Of a stretch of 64,000 nucleotides of DNA, positions 28,268-36,517 are shown piece by piece. Numbering within the stretch: the first letter of the stretch is position 1; every line of letters starts with the position of its first letter. The DNA is from Prevotella sp. Lineage in GTDB: Bacteria; Bacteroidota; Bacteroidia; Bacteroidales; Bacteroidaceae. The translations under genes and the position numbers were made by a program. The stretch spans positions 16,513 through 80,512 of the forward strand of contig JAFZUS010000028.1 of the NCBI GenBank assembly GCA_017618275.1, read 5' to 3'. The notes below the pieces were generated by a model. That model was not told where the DNA came from and searched no databases. It saw only the letters and a list, made by a program, of their open reading frames with translations.

Positions 28268-30076
28268 ATGCAGACAAACAGTCATTTATCTCGGTTGATA
28301 CACGACCAGGCCAAGAAATACGGCGATCGCGAGGTGCTGATCTATAAGGATTTCGGTGGCAAGGAATGGAAATCGATGACCTGGAATCAGTTCTCTGCGA
28401 AGGTCAAGCAGGTGTCGAATGCATTGCTGAACCTCGGTGTGAAGGTGCAGGAGAATGTGGGTGTGTTCTCGCAGAACTCCGTCCAGTACCTGTTTACCGA
28501 CTTCGGTGCGTGGGGCATCCGCGCTGTGACCATCCCTTTCTATGCCACCAGTTCGGAGCAACAGATACAGTTCATGGTCAGCGACGCGAAGATACGGTTC
28601 CTCTTCGTCGGTGAACAGGAACAGTACGACAAGGCCCGTCGTGTGGTGTCGATGTGCCAGACCTTAGAGCGGATCATCATCTTCGACAAGAATGTACGTA
28701 TCTCTACCCATGACCCCAATGCGATGTATTTCGACGACTTCCTGAAACTGGGCGAGAACCTGCCCCGTCAGACGGAGGTGGAGGCACTGCAGGAACAGGC
28801 TTCGATGGACGATATCGCGAATATCCTCTATACCTCAGGCACAACTGGCGACTCGAAGGGTGTCATCCTGACTTGCGGACAGTATCATGCGGCTATGGAG
28901 GCCAATAATAAGTGTGTGCCGGTGGGGGAGAACGACCGCGTACTGAATTTCCTGCCGTTTACGCATATCTTCGAGAAGGGTTGGAAGATCCTTTGTCTGA
29001 CGGAGGGTGCCAAACTGATTGTGAATACCTATCCTCTGGAGGTACAGCAGTCGATGAAGGAGACGCACCCCACCTGCATGTCGTCTGTACCCCGTTTCTG
29101 GGAGAAGGTGTTTATGGGCGTTCTGGAACAGATAGAGAAGGCAAGTGCCCCGAAGCGGAAACTCTTCCAGCATGCGCTGAACATCGGCAAGAAGCATAAC
29201 ATCGACTATCTCTCGAAGGGGAAGCGTCCGCCGCTGGCCCTGCATCTGCAATACGAGATGCTCAACAGGACCGTCTTCTCTCTGGTCCGTAAGGAGTTGG
29301 GATTGGAGAATGCCCATTTCTTCCCCACAGCAGGAGCCACGGTGAACCCGCAAGTGGAGGAGTTTGTGCATGCCATCGGTATTAATATGGTGGTGGGCTA
29401 CGGTCTGACGGAATCGTTGGCTACGGTAAGTTGTAACCATTTGGGCGAGCCCTTTACGGTAGGTGGTGTCGGTATTCCCATCGAGGGCATCGACATCCGT
29501 ATCAGCGACGAGGGTGAGGTGCTGCTGAAAGGTCCCACCATCACCATCGGCTACTACAACCGCGACGACCTGACGCGGGAGGCGTTTACGGAGGATGGTT
29601 ACTTCAAGACGGGTGACTCGGGCTACCTGAAGAATGGTGAACTCTTCCTGAAGGAGCGCATCAAGGATCTCTATAAGACTTCAAACGGCAAATATATCGC
29701 CCCGCAGATGATTGAGTCGAAACTGCTGGTGGATAAGTTCATCGACCAGATTGCCATCATCGCCGACCAGCGGAAGTTCGTGTCAGCGCTGATTATCCCG
29801 GTCTATCCGTTGTTGGAGGAATATGCCCGCGAACATAAAATCCCGTTTGAGAACCGTGAGGAACTTTGCGCCAACCCGAAGATCAATGAGATGATGAAGG
29901 AACGTATCGACACGCTCCAGCAGCAGTTAGCCCACTATGAGCAGATCAAGCGCTTCACGCTGTTGCCACACCATTTCTCGATGGAGAGGGGCGAACTCAC
30001 CAACACACTGAAGATCAAGCGTCGTGTGCTGAACGAGAACTACAAGCGGGAGATAGATAAGATGTACGAGGAATAA
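28268..30076 (+). CDS. fadD: Long-chain acyl-CoA synthetase (AMP-forming)
   Basis: This 602-aa member of the ANL (acyl-CoA synthetase) superfamily activates fatty acids with ATP and CoA. The AMP-binding P-loop YTSGTTGDSKG is at residues 188-198, YGLTES near 380, and the hinge TGDSGYLK and KDLYKTSNGKYIAP motifs near 455-480. Overall order and length fit the FadD15/long-chain group common in Bacteroidota. The start follows directly after the promoter at 28237-28244. The stop TAA touches the inverted-repeat element at 30073-30236. Substrate chain length cannot be read from the sequence. Confidence 0.9.
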   Translation: MQTNSHLSRLIHDQAKKYGDREVLIYKDFGGKEWKSMTWNQFSAKVKQVSNALLNLGVKVQENVGVFSQNSVQYLFTDFGAWGIRAVTIPFYATSSEQQIQFMVSDAKIRFLFVGEQEQYDKARRVVSMCQTLERIIIFDKNVRISTHDPNAMYFDDFLKLGENLPRQTEVEALQEQASMDDIANILYTSGTTGDSKGVILTCGQYHAAMEANNKCVPVGENDRVLNFLPFTHIFEKGWKILCLTEGAKLIVNTYPLEVQQSMKETHPTCMSSVPRFWEKVFMGVLEQIEKASAPKRKLFQHALNIGKKHNIDYLSKGKRPPLALHLQYEMLNRTVFSLVRKELGLENAHFFPTAGATVNPQVEEFVHAIGINMVVGYGLTESLATVSCNHLGEPFTVGGVGIPIEGIDIRISDEGEVLLKGPTITIGYYNRDDLTREAFTEDGYFKTGDSGYLKNGELFLKERIKDLYKTSNGKYIAPQMIESKLLVDKFIDQIAIIADQRKFVSALIIPVYPLLEEYAREHKIPFENREELCANPKINEMMKERIDTLQQQLAHYEQIKRFTLLPHHFSMERGELTNTLKIKRRVLNENYKREIDKMYEE

Positions 30077-30236
30077 TGAGTAATTAGTAATGAGTAATGA
30101 ATAATTATGATTTGTTCTAAAGGCGAGAATGCAAACCAAAAAGTGAGATTAAGATAGTAATAAGAAAGGAAATGTGGCGAATGAGGAACAGCAAGAGTAT
30201 TCACAATTACTCATTACTAATTACTCATTACTAATT
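30073..30236. repeat. AT-rich inverted-repeat element, IVP-element derivative
   Basis: The left arm 30073-30112 and right arm 30201-30236 are complementary. The inner right flank (GAGGAACAGCAAGAGTA) resembles the last codons of the four-helix-bundle gene at 31757-31776, so this looks like an internally deleted copy of the 31359-31815 element. Confidence 0.65.
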
Positions 30237-30239
30237 AAA

Positions 30240-31364
30240 ATGATAACAAGCGATCAATTAAAAGATGTTTTAGAGCGTGCCGATGCGCTGCATCGGTATC
30301 TCGAAATAGATAAGAAACAGATGGAGTACGAGGAGGAGGATCTTCGTACGCAGGCTCCTGACTTCTGGGAGGACCGCAAACGGGCCGAAGAACAGATGAA
30401 GAAGGTGAAGGGCATCAAGAAATGGCTCGACGGCTATAAGGAGGTACGTACCCTGGCCGATGAACTGCAACTGGCCTTCGATTTCTACAAGGACGAGATG
30501 GTGACGGAGGAGGAGGTGGAAGATACCTACGCCAAGGCCGTTCAGGCCATCGAGGACTTGGAACTGAAGAATATGCTCCGTCAGAAGGAGGACCCGATGG
30601 AGGCCGTGCTGAAGATCAACAGCGGAGCCGGTGGTACGGAAGCACAGGACTGGGCCTCGATGCTGATGCGTATGTATATGCGTTGGGCGGAGGCACACGG
30701 TTATAAGGTGACCGTCTCCAACCTGCTCGACGGTGATGAGGCGGGCATCAAGAGTGTGACGATGCAGATAGAGGGAGGCGACTATGCCTACGGTTATCTG
30801 AAATCGGAGAACGGTGTCCACCGTCTGGTGCGCGTGTCGCCGTTTAATGCCCAGGGCAAGCGTATGACGAGTTTTGCCTCTGTGTTCGTCTCGCCGCTGG
30901 TGGATGACACCATCGAGGTGTATGTCGATCCCGCCAAACTGTCGTGGGACACGTTCCGTAGCAGCGGTGCAGGTGGACAGAATGTCAACAAGGTGGAGTC
31001 GGGTGTGCGTCTGCGCTACTGGTACACCGACCCCGATACGGGCGAGGAGGAGGAAATCCTCATCGAGAACACGGAGACACGTGACCAGCCCAAGAACAAG
31101 GAGCGCGCCATGACACTGCTGAAATCGCAACTCTACGACCGTGCGATGAAGAAGCGCCTAGAAGCACAGGCGAAGATCGAGGCGGGAAAGAAGAAGATAG
31201 AGTGGGGCAGTCAGATACGTTCCTACGTCTTCGATGACCGCCGTGTCAAGGATCACCGCACCAACTACCAAACCACCGATGTCGATGCCGTGATGAACGG
31301 CAAGATCGATGACTTCATCAAGGCCTACCTCATGGAGTTTCCTTCCTCTGACGAGGAAAATTAG
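30240..31364 (+). CDS. prfB: Peptide chain release factor 2
   Basis: The 374-aa class I release factor recognises UGA/UAA. The tripeptide SPF at residues 200-202 is the RF2 stop-codon recognition motif, and GGQ at 245-247 catalyses peptidyl-tRNA hydrolysis. Length and the N-terminal coiled region fit RF2. The gene reads through in one frame: at the position of the usual programmed frameshift (after RYL, 30294-30302) the codons are CGG TAT CTC GAA, with no UGA. The upstream in-frame ATG at 30174 lies in the repeat element and is not the start. The last codon and stop (AAT TAG) fall in the arm of the next element. Confidence 0.93.
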   Translation: MITSDQLKDVLERADALHRYLEIDKKQMEYEEEDLRTQAPDFWEDRKRAEEQMKKVKGIKKWLDGYKEVRTLADELQLAFDFYKDEMVTEEEVEDTYAKAVQAIEDLELKNMLRQKEDPMEAVLKINSGAGGTEAQDWASMLMRMYMRWAEAHGYKVTVSNLLDGDEAGIKSVTMQIEGGDYAYGYLKSENGVHRLVRVSPFNAQGKRMTSFASVFVSPLVDDTIEVYVDPAKLSWDTFRSSGAGGQNVNKVESGVRLRYWYTDPDTGEEEEILIENTETRDQPKNKERAMTLLKSQLYDRAMKKRLEAQAKIEAGKKKIEWGSQIRSYVFDDRRVKDHRTNYQTTDVDAVMNGKIDDFIKAYLMEFPSSDEEN

Positions 31365-31815
31365 TAATTAGGAATTAGAAATTAGAAATTGTGATTACCT
31401 GATTATGCTGAAAAGGCCCGAAAATGTTATCCTACAGAAAACAGAAGATTTTAGCGATAGGATTGTCAGAATGTATAAATATCTTTTGCGTAAGAAAGAG
31501 GGTAATTCAGACTTGTTGAAACAGGTGTTACGTAGTGGAACAAGTGTAGGAGCTAATACTGCAGAGAGTCAGTATGCACAAAGCAAGGCTGACTTCTTGA
31601 CGAAATTGACAATAGCCTTGAAAGAGGCTAACGAAACAAAGTTTTGGTTGGCTCGGCTATATGCGGCAGAACACCTGTCAGAAACAGAATATAATTCAAT
31701 CATCAATGATAATGTTGAAATCATCAAATTATTAACAAGTATAACAAAAACGGTAAAGAGGAATCAGCAGGAGTAATCACAATTACTCATTACTAATTAC
31801 TCATTACTAATTAAA
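31359..31815. mobile_element. Inverted-repeat element carrying a four-helix-bundle gene
   Basis: The arms 31359-31397 (AATTAGTAATTAG...TTGTGATTA) and 31774-31813 (TAATCACAATTACTC...ACTAATTA) are inverted. They enclose the IVP-like gene at 31405-31776, whose stop codon lies in the right arm. The right-end sequence is nearly identical to the right ends at 30201 and 42089. It is probably a small mobile element; how it moves is unknown. Confidence 0.55.
31405..31776 (+). CDS. Four-helix-bundle protein (23S rRNA IVP family)
   Basis: This 123-aa protein has SDRIVRMYKYL near residue 17, LLKQVLRSGTSVGANTAE at about 38-55, FLTKLTIALKEANET at 64-78 and W.ARLY. This is the classic pattern of the S23/IVP family of pentameric four-helix bundles, whose genes were first found in intervening sequences of 23S rRNA genes and are widespread as small mobile genes. 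No enzymatic activity is known. It lies inside an inverted-repeat element, and its base composition (A-rich) differs from the flanking housekeeping genes. Confidence 0.85.
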   Translation: MLKRPENVILQKTEDFSDRIVRMYKYLLRKKEGNSDLLKQVLRSGTSVGANTAESQYAQSKADFLTKLTIALKEANETKFWLARLYAAEHLSETEYNSIINDNVEIIKLLTSITKTVKRNQQE

Positions 31816-31825
31816 AAAATGTATT

Positions 31826-31984
31826 ATGGCACAGATTGCAAAAGCATCAAAGGCAACCGGTAAGAAGGTGGCTTATCAGAAGAAAGTAGAAGACAAGGGT
31901 AAGAAAGTGGTGAACTGGATTTTCGCAGCGCTCATTGCACTCGCCCTCTTGTTTGTGGTCTATTCCGTCTTTATCGTTTCTTAA
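31826..31984 (+). CDS. Small single-span membrane protein, 52 aa
   Basis: The reading frame MAQIAKASKATGKKVAYQ continues through a Lys-rich segment to a transmembrane helix at residues 31-51 (WIFAALIALALLFVVYSVF), so a basic cytoplasmic N-terminus and one membrane span are expected. Its TAA stop overlaps the ATG of the CYTH gene (TAATG), showing translational coupling. Function unknown. Confidence 0.7.
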   Translation: MAQIAKASKATGKKVAYQKKVEDKGKKVVNWIFAALIALALLFVVYSVFIVS

Positions 31985-32460
31985 TGAGCGGACTGGAGAT
32001 AGAACGCAAATTCCTGGTGAAAGGCGAAGGCTATAAGCAACAGGCATATAGCCATAGCCACATCCAACAAGGTTATATCTGCAGCAGTCACGGACGTACC
32101 GTCAGGGTACGCATCCGTGACGAACGCGGATACCTGACCATCAAAGGCCCCTCGGAGAACGGCGGACTGAGTCGCTATGAGTTTGAGAAGGAGATCACGC
32201 TCGACGAGGCGGAACACCTGATGCAACTCTGTGAACCGGGCATCATCGACAAGACCCGTTGGCTCGTGAAGAGCGGTAGTCATACCTTTGAGGTGGATGA
32301 GTTCTTTGGCGAGAACGAAGGACTGGTGATGGCCGAGGTGGAACTTGGTGCAGAGGACGAAGCCTATGAAAAACCCGATTTCATCGGTCAGGAAGTCACC
32401 GGCGATCGCCGTTACTACAACTCACATCTGAGGAAACTTCCATTTGCAAAATGGAAGTAA
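31984..32460 (+). CDS. CYTH domain triphosphatase-like protein
   Basis: The 158-aa protein starts with GLEIERKFLV, the ExExK signature of the CYTH/triphosphate tunnel metalloenzyme fold. RVRIRDERGYLTIKGP, YEFEKEI and FEVDEF.GENEGLVMAEVEL provide the charged tunnel strands. Short bacterial members hydrolyse inorganic triphosphate or thiamine triphosphate; a few are class IV adenylate cyclases. Here the phosphatase role is more likely, but this is inferred from family membership. It is coupled to the upstream 52-aa membrane-protein gene. The stop codon is at the edge of the AT-rich repeat. Confidence 0.88.
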   Translation: MSGLEIERKFLVKGEGYKQQAYSHSHIQQGYICSSHGRTVRVRIRDERGYLTIKGPSENGGLSRYEFEKEITLDEAEHLMQLCEPGIIDKTRWLVKSGSHTFEVDEFFGENEGLVMAEVELGAEDEAYEKPDFIGQEVTGDRRYYNSHLRKLPFAKWK

Positions 32461-32494
32461 TGAGTAATTACTCATTACTAATTATTCATTATTT
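32458..32494. repeat. AT-rich palindromic repeat between convergent genes
   Basis: TAATGAGTAATTACTCATTA is a perfect palindrome core. One side supplies the CYTH stop, and the other encodes the last residues (IMNN) and stop of the VanZ-like gene. It probably terminates transcription from both sides. Confidence 0.7.
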
Positions 32495-32870
32495 TCTTTC
32501 CTATCATCCCAATTACTGCCGCAACGGTGACACCCGTGGCATTGGCGGCCAGGTCGAGAAAGTCGCCGTTGCGATGACCGAAGGTGCAGTATTCCTGCAA
32601 TAACTCCAACACACCACTCATGAGGATGGGTCCTAGCCAGCCCCAGAAAAACAGTTTTTCCCAATCATACGTCTTGTGCTTGAAATAGTATTCCAGCCAG
32701 ACGACGGTGAAAGTACCGCCGTACATCAGGATATGGACCCATTTGTCGATGAAACGGACATTATCGAGTGGGGTTTGGGGGAAGATGGGAGTCAGCGACA
32801 AAATCCATATCAGGGCGATACAGATGCAGGACAACGGATATTTCTTGACGAAATGACGGATTAAATTCAT
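32478..32870 (-). CDS. VanZ-like membrane protein
   Basis: The protein is 130 aa from the ATG at 32870 (MNLIRHFVKK). The longer frame upstream crosses the -7 box at 32891-32898. About four hydrophobic segments are present, with the VanZ-family pattern DKWVHILMYGGTF followed by SGVLELLQE and NGDFLDLAANATGV. The family is named after a teicoplanin-resistance protein, but most members are small membrane proteins of unknown role. It is divergent from the first SNF transporter gene. Confidence 0.82.
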   Translation of the reverse strand: MNLIRHFVKKYPLSCICIALIWILSLTPIFPQTPLDNVRFIDKWVHILMYGGTFTVVWLEYYFKHKTYDWEKLFFWGWLGPILMSGVLELLQEYCTFGHRNGDFLDLAANATGVTVAAVIGMIGKKIMNN

Positions 32871-32890
32871 CTTTGTTACAATTTCGGCTG

Positions 32891-32898
32891 CAAAAGTA
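32891..32898 (-). promoter_or_regulatory. -7 box of the VanZ-like gene
   Basis: TACTTTTG on the minus strand, 21 bp before the chosen ATG. Confidence 0.65.
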
Positions 32899-32941
32899 CT
32901 AAATAATTCACAATTCATAATGCATAATGCATAATTATTTG

Positions 32942-32949
32942 TAATTTTG
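32942..32949 (+). promoter_or_regulatory. -7 box of the first SNF transporter gene
   Basis: TAATTTTG lies 27 bp before the ATG at 32977 and rules out the in-frame TTG at 32947 as start. Confidence 0.65.
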
Positions 32950-32976
32950 CAGGCAAATATTGAGAGAAAAGAGCAA

Positions 32977-34347
32977 ATGGCTAAATTAGAAAGAGCGAAT
33001 TTCGGAAGTAAACTCGGAGTGATTCTGGCCACGGCGGGTTCAGCCGTGGGACTGGGCAATGTATGGCGCTTCCCCTATATGACGGGACAGAATGGCGGAG
33101 CCGTATTCATCCTGATCTACATGGGGTGCGTGCTGTTGTTGGGCATTCCCTGTATGATCAGCGAGTTTATCATCGGACGTCATGCACAGGCCAATACTGC
33201 CCGTGCCTATCGTAAGGTGGGAGGCAGGAATCCATTATCGCTCATCGGTTATATGAGTGTGCTCACAGGATTCCTCATCACAGGTTATTATGCTGTGGTG
33301 TCGGGATGGTGCCTCCAGTATATCTGGGCCTCTCTGCTCGGACACCTGAACAGCGGCGACCCGACCTACTTCAAGGATTATTTCGTACAGTTTTCCGAAG
33401 ACCCCGTAAAGCCGATCTTCTGGACGCTTCTGATGCTCTTGGCAACCTATTTTATCATCGAACATGGGGTGCGCGACGGCATTGAACGGGCTTCGAAACT
33501 GCTGATGCCCACCTTATTTATTATATTACTGATTATCGTCGGGGCGGCTTGTCTGTTGCCGAATGCCTCCAAAGGCATTGAGTTTCTGTTTAAGCCAGAC
33601 TGGAACATGATCAACGGCGATGTGTTCCTAGGGGCTCTCGGACAGTCGTTCTATTCGATGAGCATCGCCATGGGCTGCATCTGTACCTACGCCAGTTATT
33701 TCTCCAAACAGACTAACCTGACGACTTCTGCCGTCCAGATCGGTGTCATCGACTCAGTGGTGGCTGTCCTCGCAGGACTGATGATTTTCCCGGCAGCCTT
33801 CTCGGTAGGCGTGAATCCTGACAGTGGTCCCTCGCTGATCTTCATCACCCTGCCAAACGTTTTCCAGCAGGCCTTTAGCAGTCTGCCGGTATTAGGCTAT
33901 GTCATCTCCCTGCTGTTCTATCTGCTCTTGTCGTTGGCAGCATTGACCTCCCTGATGTCACTCCATGAGGTGAGCACGTCGTTCTTCCAGGAAGAGTGTC
34001 ACATCACGCGCAGGTCGGCAGCCTTGATCGTGACCGTCTCTTGCTGCATTATCGGAGCCTTCTGCTCTCTGTCGCTCGGACCTACGGGACAGTTCATGCA
34101 TGTCTTGGGCAAATCTCTGTTTGACATCTTCGACTTTGTGACAGGTCAGATATTCCTACCGGTTGTCGGTTTTCTGACTTGTATCTTGATTGGTTGGTTC
34201 GTGCCGCATAAGTTGGTGCGTGACGAGTTTACGAATTACGGGACGCTACGGGTGCAGCATTTCTTCCATGTCTATCTCTTCCTAGTGAAGTACGTCTGTC
34301 CGATCTGTATCTTGTTTATCTTCCTGCATCAATTAGGACTATTGTAA
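32977..34347 (+). CDS. Sodium-dependent transporter, SNF/NSS family (copy 1)
   Basis: The 456-aa protein has the NSS opening GVILATAGSAVGLGNVWRFPY, which forms the unwound TM1 with its substrate and Na+ site. GGAVFILIY (TM2) and about 11-12 hydrophobic segments follow. FSVGVNPDSGPSLIFITLP corresponds to the TM7/EL4 region. These symporters take up amino acids or related compounds with sodium. The substrate is not predictable; Bacteroidota carry several paralogs. The neighbour 43 bp downstream is a paralog. The stop codon is the first base triplet of a repeat arm. Confidence 0.92.
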   Translation: MAKLERANFGSKLGVILATAGSAVGLGNVWRFPYMTGQNGGAVFILIYMGCVLLLGIPCMISEFIIGRHAQANTARAYRKVGGRNPLSLIGYMSVLTGFLITGYYAVVSGWCLQYIWASLLGHLNSGDPTYFKDYFVQFSEDPVKPIFWTLLMLLATYFIIEHGVRDGIERASKLLMPTLFIILLIIVGAACLLPNASKGIEFLFKPDWNMINGDVFLGALGQSFYSMSIAMGCICTYASYFSKQTNLTTSAVQIGVIDSVVAVLAGLMIFPAAFSVGVNPDSGPSLIFITLPNVFQQAFSSLPVLGYVISLLFYLLLSLAALTSLMSLHEVSTSFFQEECHITRRSAALIVTVSCCIIGAFCSLSLGPTGQFMHVLGKSLFDIFDFVTGQIFLPVVGFLTCILIGWFVPHKLVRDEFTNYGTLRVQHFFHVYLFLVKYVCPICILFIFLHQLGLL

Positions 34348-34386
34348 TCATAATTTCTAATTCCTAATTTCTAATTCCTAATTAAA
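34345..34386. repeat. AT-rich repeat arm between the two transporters
   Basis: TAATCATAATTTCTAATTCC...TTAA is the right-end type of the inverted-repeat family. Its inverted partner lies beyond the second transporter at 35741-35786, so the second transporter gene is bracketed by inverted arms. Confidence 0.65.
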
Positions 34387-34389
34387 AAT

Positions 34390-35742
34390 ATGAGTGAGAG
34401 GGGTGGTTTCGGAAGCAGGCTCGGCATTGTGCTGGCGACGGCGGGATCGGCCGTGGGACTGGGCAATGTGTGGCGCTTCCCGTATATGACGGGACATAAT
34501 GGCGGGGCAGCCTTTATCCTGATTTATTTAGGCTGTATCCTGATGTTGGGTATCCCTGGGATGGTCAGCGAGTTTATCGTGGGCCGTCACTCACAGGCGA
34601 ATGCTTTTCGTGCCTATGCCAGTTTCACCAAAGGGAAAGGCTGGGGCTTGGTGGGTATCTTAGGTGTCATCACCTCCACGATTATCCTTGGTTTCTATGC
34701 AGTGGTGGCGGGCTGGTGCCTGCAGTACCTCGGAGTGTCTGTCGTCGGTGGACTGGAAGGTGATACGGGTTATGTGCAACAGTACTTCCAGACGTTCTCG
34801 GGCGATCCCGTGAAACCGGCTGTCTTGGGAATCGCCTTTATCCTGATCACGCATTTCATCATCGTACGGGGTGTGCAGAACGGCATCGAACGGGCTTCGA
34901 AGTTGCTGATGCCATTGCTCTTTGTCCTGCTGTTGGTCATCGTCATTGCTTCGTGCTCGTTGCCAAATGCATCGAAGGGTATAGAGTTCCTGTTGAAGCC
35001 CGATTTCTCGAAGGTCACCAACAGCGTATTCCTCGAGGCCTTGGGTCAGGCGTTCTTCTCGCTGAGTCTTGGTACGGCCTGTCTCTGCACCTACGCCAGT
35101 TATTTCTCGAAGCATACCCGTCTGTTGGCTTCTGCCACACAGATTGCCTTGTTGGACTTTCTGATTGCGCTGTTGGCGGGCCTGATGATCTTCCCTGCCG
35201 CTTTCTCCGTAGGGGTGCAACCCGACAGTGGTCCTTCGCTGATCTTCATCACCCTGCCGAATGTGTTCCAACAGGCGTTTGCGTTTATGCCTGTCTTGGG
35301 TTATGTCATCTCCATCATGTTCTATGCCCTGTTGGTGTTCGCCGCCCTCACTTCCACCATCTCCATGCACGAAATTGGGACGGCTTTCTTCCATGAGGAA
35401 CTGAAGATGAAACGCTCGTATGCGGCCTGGATCCTGACGGTGGTGTGCAGTGTGATTGCCGTATTCTGTTCCCTGTCGGTGGGGAGGTCTGAGATTCAGT
35501 TGTTTGGCAAACCGCTCATGGACTTCTGCGACTACCTGACGGCTCAGATCATGTTGCCTGCTGGTGCCCTGTTGACGAGCATCCTCGTGGGATGGTTTGC
35601 CTCGAAGGCTCTGGTGCGTGAGGAGTTTACGAACTGGGAGACAACGGGCAAGTCATTGTTTGGCATCTACGTGTTCTGTGTCCGATATGTCGTACCCGTC
35701 TGTATCTTCCTGATCCTGATGCATCAGTTTGGAGTCATATAA
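34390..35742 (+). CDS. Sodium-dependent transporter, SNF/NSS family (copy 2)
   Basis: The 450-aa protein is strongly similar to the upstream one across its length: GIVLATAGSAVGLGNVWRFPY, NGIERASKLLMP, PDSGPSLIFITLPNVFQQAF and the final FxVRYVVP...LMHQFGVI. It is clearly a tandem duplicate that has diverged, especially in the loops at residues 75-90 and 110-125, and so may differ in substrate. About 11-12 transmembrane segments. No separate promoter is seen, so co-transcription with copy 1 is likely. Confidence 0.92.
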   Translation: MSERGGFGSRLGIVLATAGSAVGLGNVWRFPYMTGHNGGAAFILIYLGCILMLGIPGMVSEFIVGRHSQANAFRAYASFTKGKGWGLVGILGVITSTIILGFYAVVAGWCLQYLGVSVVGGLEGDTGYVQQYFQTFSGDPVKPAVLGIAFILITHFIIVRGVQNGIERASKLLMPLLFVLLLVIVIASCSLPNASKGIEFLLKPDFSKVTNSVFLEALGQAFFSLSLGTACLCTYASYFSKHTRLLASATQIALLDFLIALLAGLMIFPAAFSVGVQPDSGPSLIFITLPNVFQQAFAFMPVLGYVISIMFYALLVFAALTSTISMHEIGTAFFHEELKMKRSYAAWILTVVCSVIAVFCSLSVGRSEIQLFGKPLMDFCDYLTAQIMLPAGALLTSILVGWFASKALVREEFTNWETTGKSLFGIYVFCVRYVVPVCIFLILMHQFGVI

Positions 35743-35786
35743 ATTAGGAATTAGGAATTAGGAATTAGAAATTATGATTACCTGAT
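35741..35786. repeat. AT-rich repeat arm after the second transporter
   Basis: AATTAGGAATTAGGAATTAG...ATTATGATTACCTGAT is a left-end arm, near-identical to the one at 31359-31402 including the CCTGAT beyond it. Confidence 0.65.
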
Positions 35787-35789
35787 GCT

Positions 35790-36500
35790 ATGAAAATACT
35801 AAGTGAGTTTTTTTATTTGAGGAAGTCGGATAGGAAGGTGATTCTTACCTTGCTCTGCGTGATTGCCATTGCCCTCGTCGTTATCTTCCTGACGGGTGGC
35901 GAGAATAGTGAGTCGAATGCACTCGTGGCTGCTGACAGTGTCCCTGCGAAGCAGAACTATCGTGACTCCTTCCGTCGTCAACCCTATCGCGACAGAACGG
36001 TCTATGTCCGCACGAAGGTGGTTTATCGCGACACAGCCTTCAGTCGAGGAAAGGCTTTGGTTGACGTAGAGCATGACTCTGTGGTGGCCCATTATCAGAC
36101 GAAGATCAAGGCTGGTGAGCATATTGTACTGAACACGGCAGACACCACCCAACTGAAGATGGTGCCAGGCATCGGGTCTTATTTTGCACGGAAAGTGGTG
36201 CAGTACGGACAGCGTCTGGGAGGTTATGTGAGTATCGATCAACTCGATGAAATCGAGAATTTTCCTCTGGATGCCAAGGACTATCTGGTCATTGAGAACG
36301 CCCATCCCCATAAGTTGAATGTCAACACGCTCTCGCTCAACGACCTGAAAAAGCACCCTTACATCAATTTCTATCAGGCCCGTGCTATCACGGATTACCG
36401 TCGCCTACATGGACCCCTCAAGAGTCTTCAGGACCTCCGCCTCTCCAAAGACTTCCCCCCAGAAACCATCGCCCGCCTCACCCCCTACGTGGAATATTAA
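35790..36500 (+). CDS. Membrane-anchored helix-hairpin-helix protein (ComEA-like)
   Basis: The 236-aa protein has one N-terminal membrane span (residues about 18-35, ILTLLCVIAIALVVIFL), a basic/Tyr-rich linker and two HhH regions. The first is LNTADTTQLKMVPGIGSYFARKVV..R..LGGYV at about 113-150. The second is NVNTLSLNDLKKHPYI...ARAI.DYR..HGPLKSLQDL at about 175-225. ComEA-type proteins bind DNA at the envelope in uptake or are of unknown role; duplicated HhH forms are common in Bacteroidota. It is followed after 17 bp by the peptidase gene. Confidence 0.82.
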   Translation: MKILSEFFYLRKSDRKVILTLLCVIAIALVVIFLTGGENSESNALVAADSVPAKQNYRDSFRRQPYRDRTVYVRTKVVYRDTAFSRGKALVDVEHDSVVAHYQTKIKAGEHIVLNTADTTQLKMVPGIGSYFARKVVQYGQRLGGYVSIDQLDEIENFPLDAKDYLVIENAHPHKLNVNTLSLNDLKKHPYINFYQARAITDYRRLHGPLKSLQDLRLSKDFPPETIARLTPYVEY

Positions 36501-36517
36501 CAAAATAAGATATAGCA

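Noticed and set aside
34660-35394. 244-aa minus-strand frame within the second transporter
   Set aside because: It is antisense to a clear membrane transporter and of biased Glu/Gln/Arg composition.
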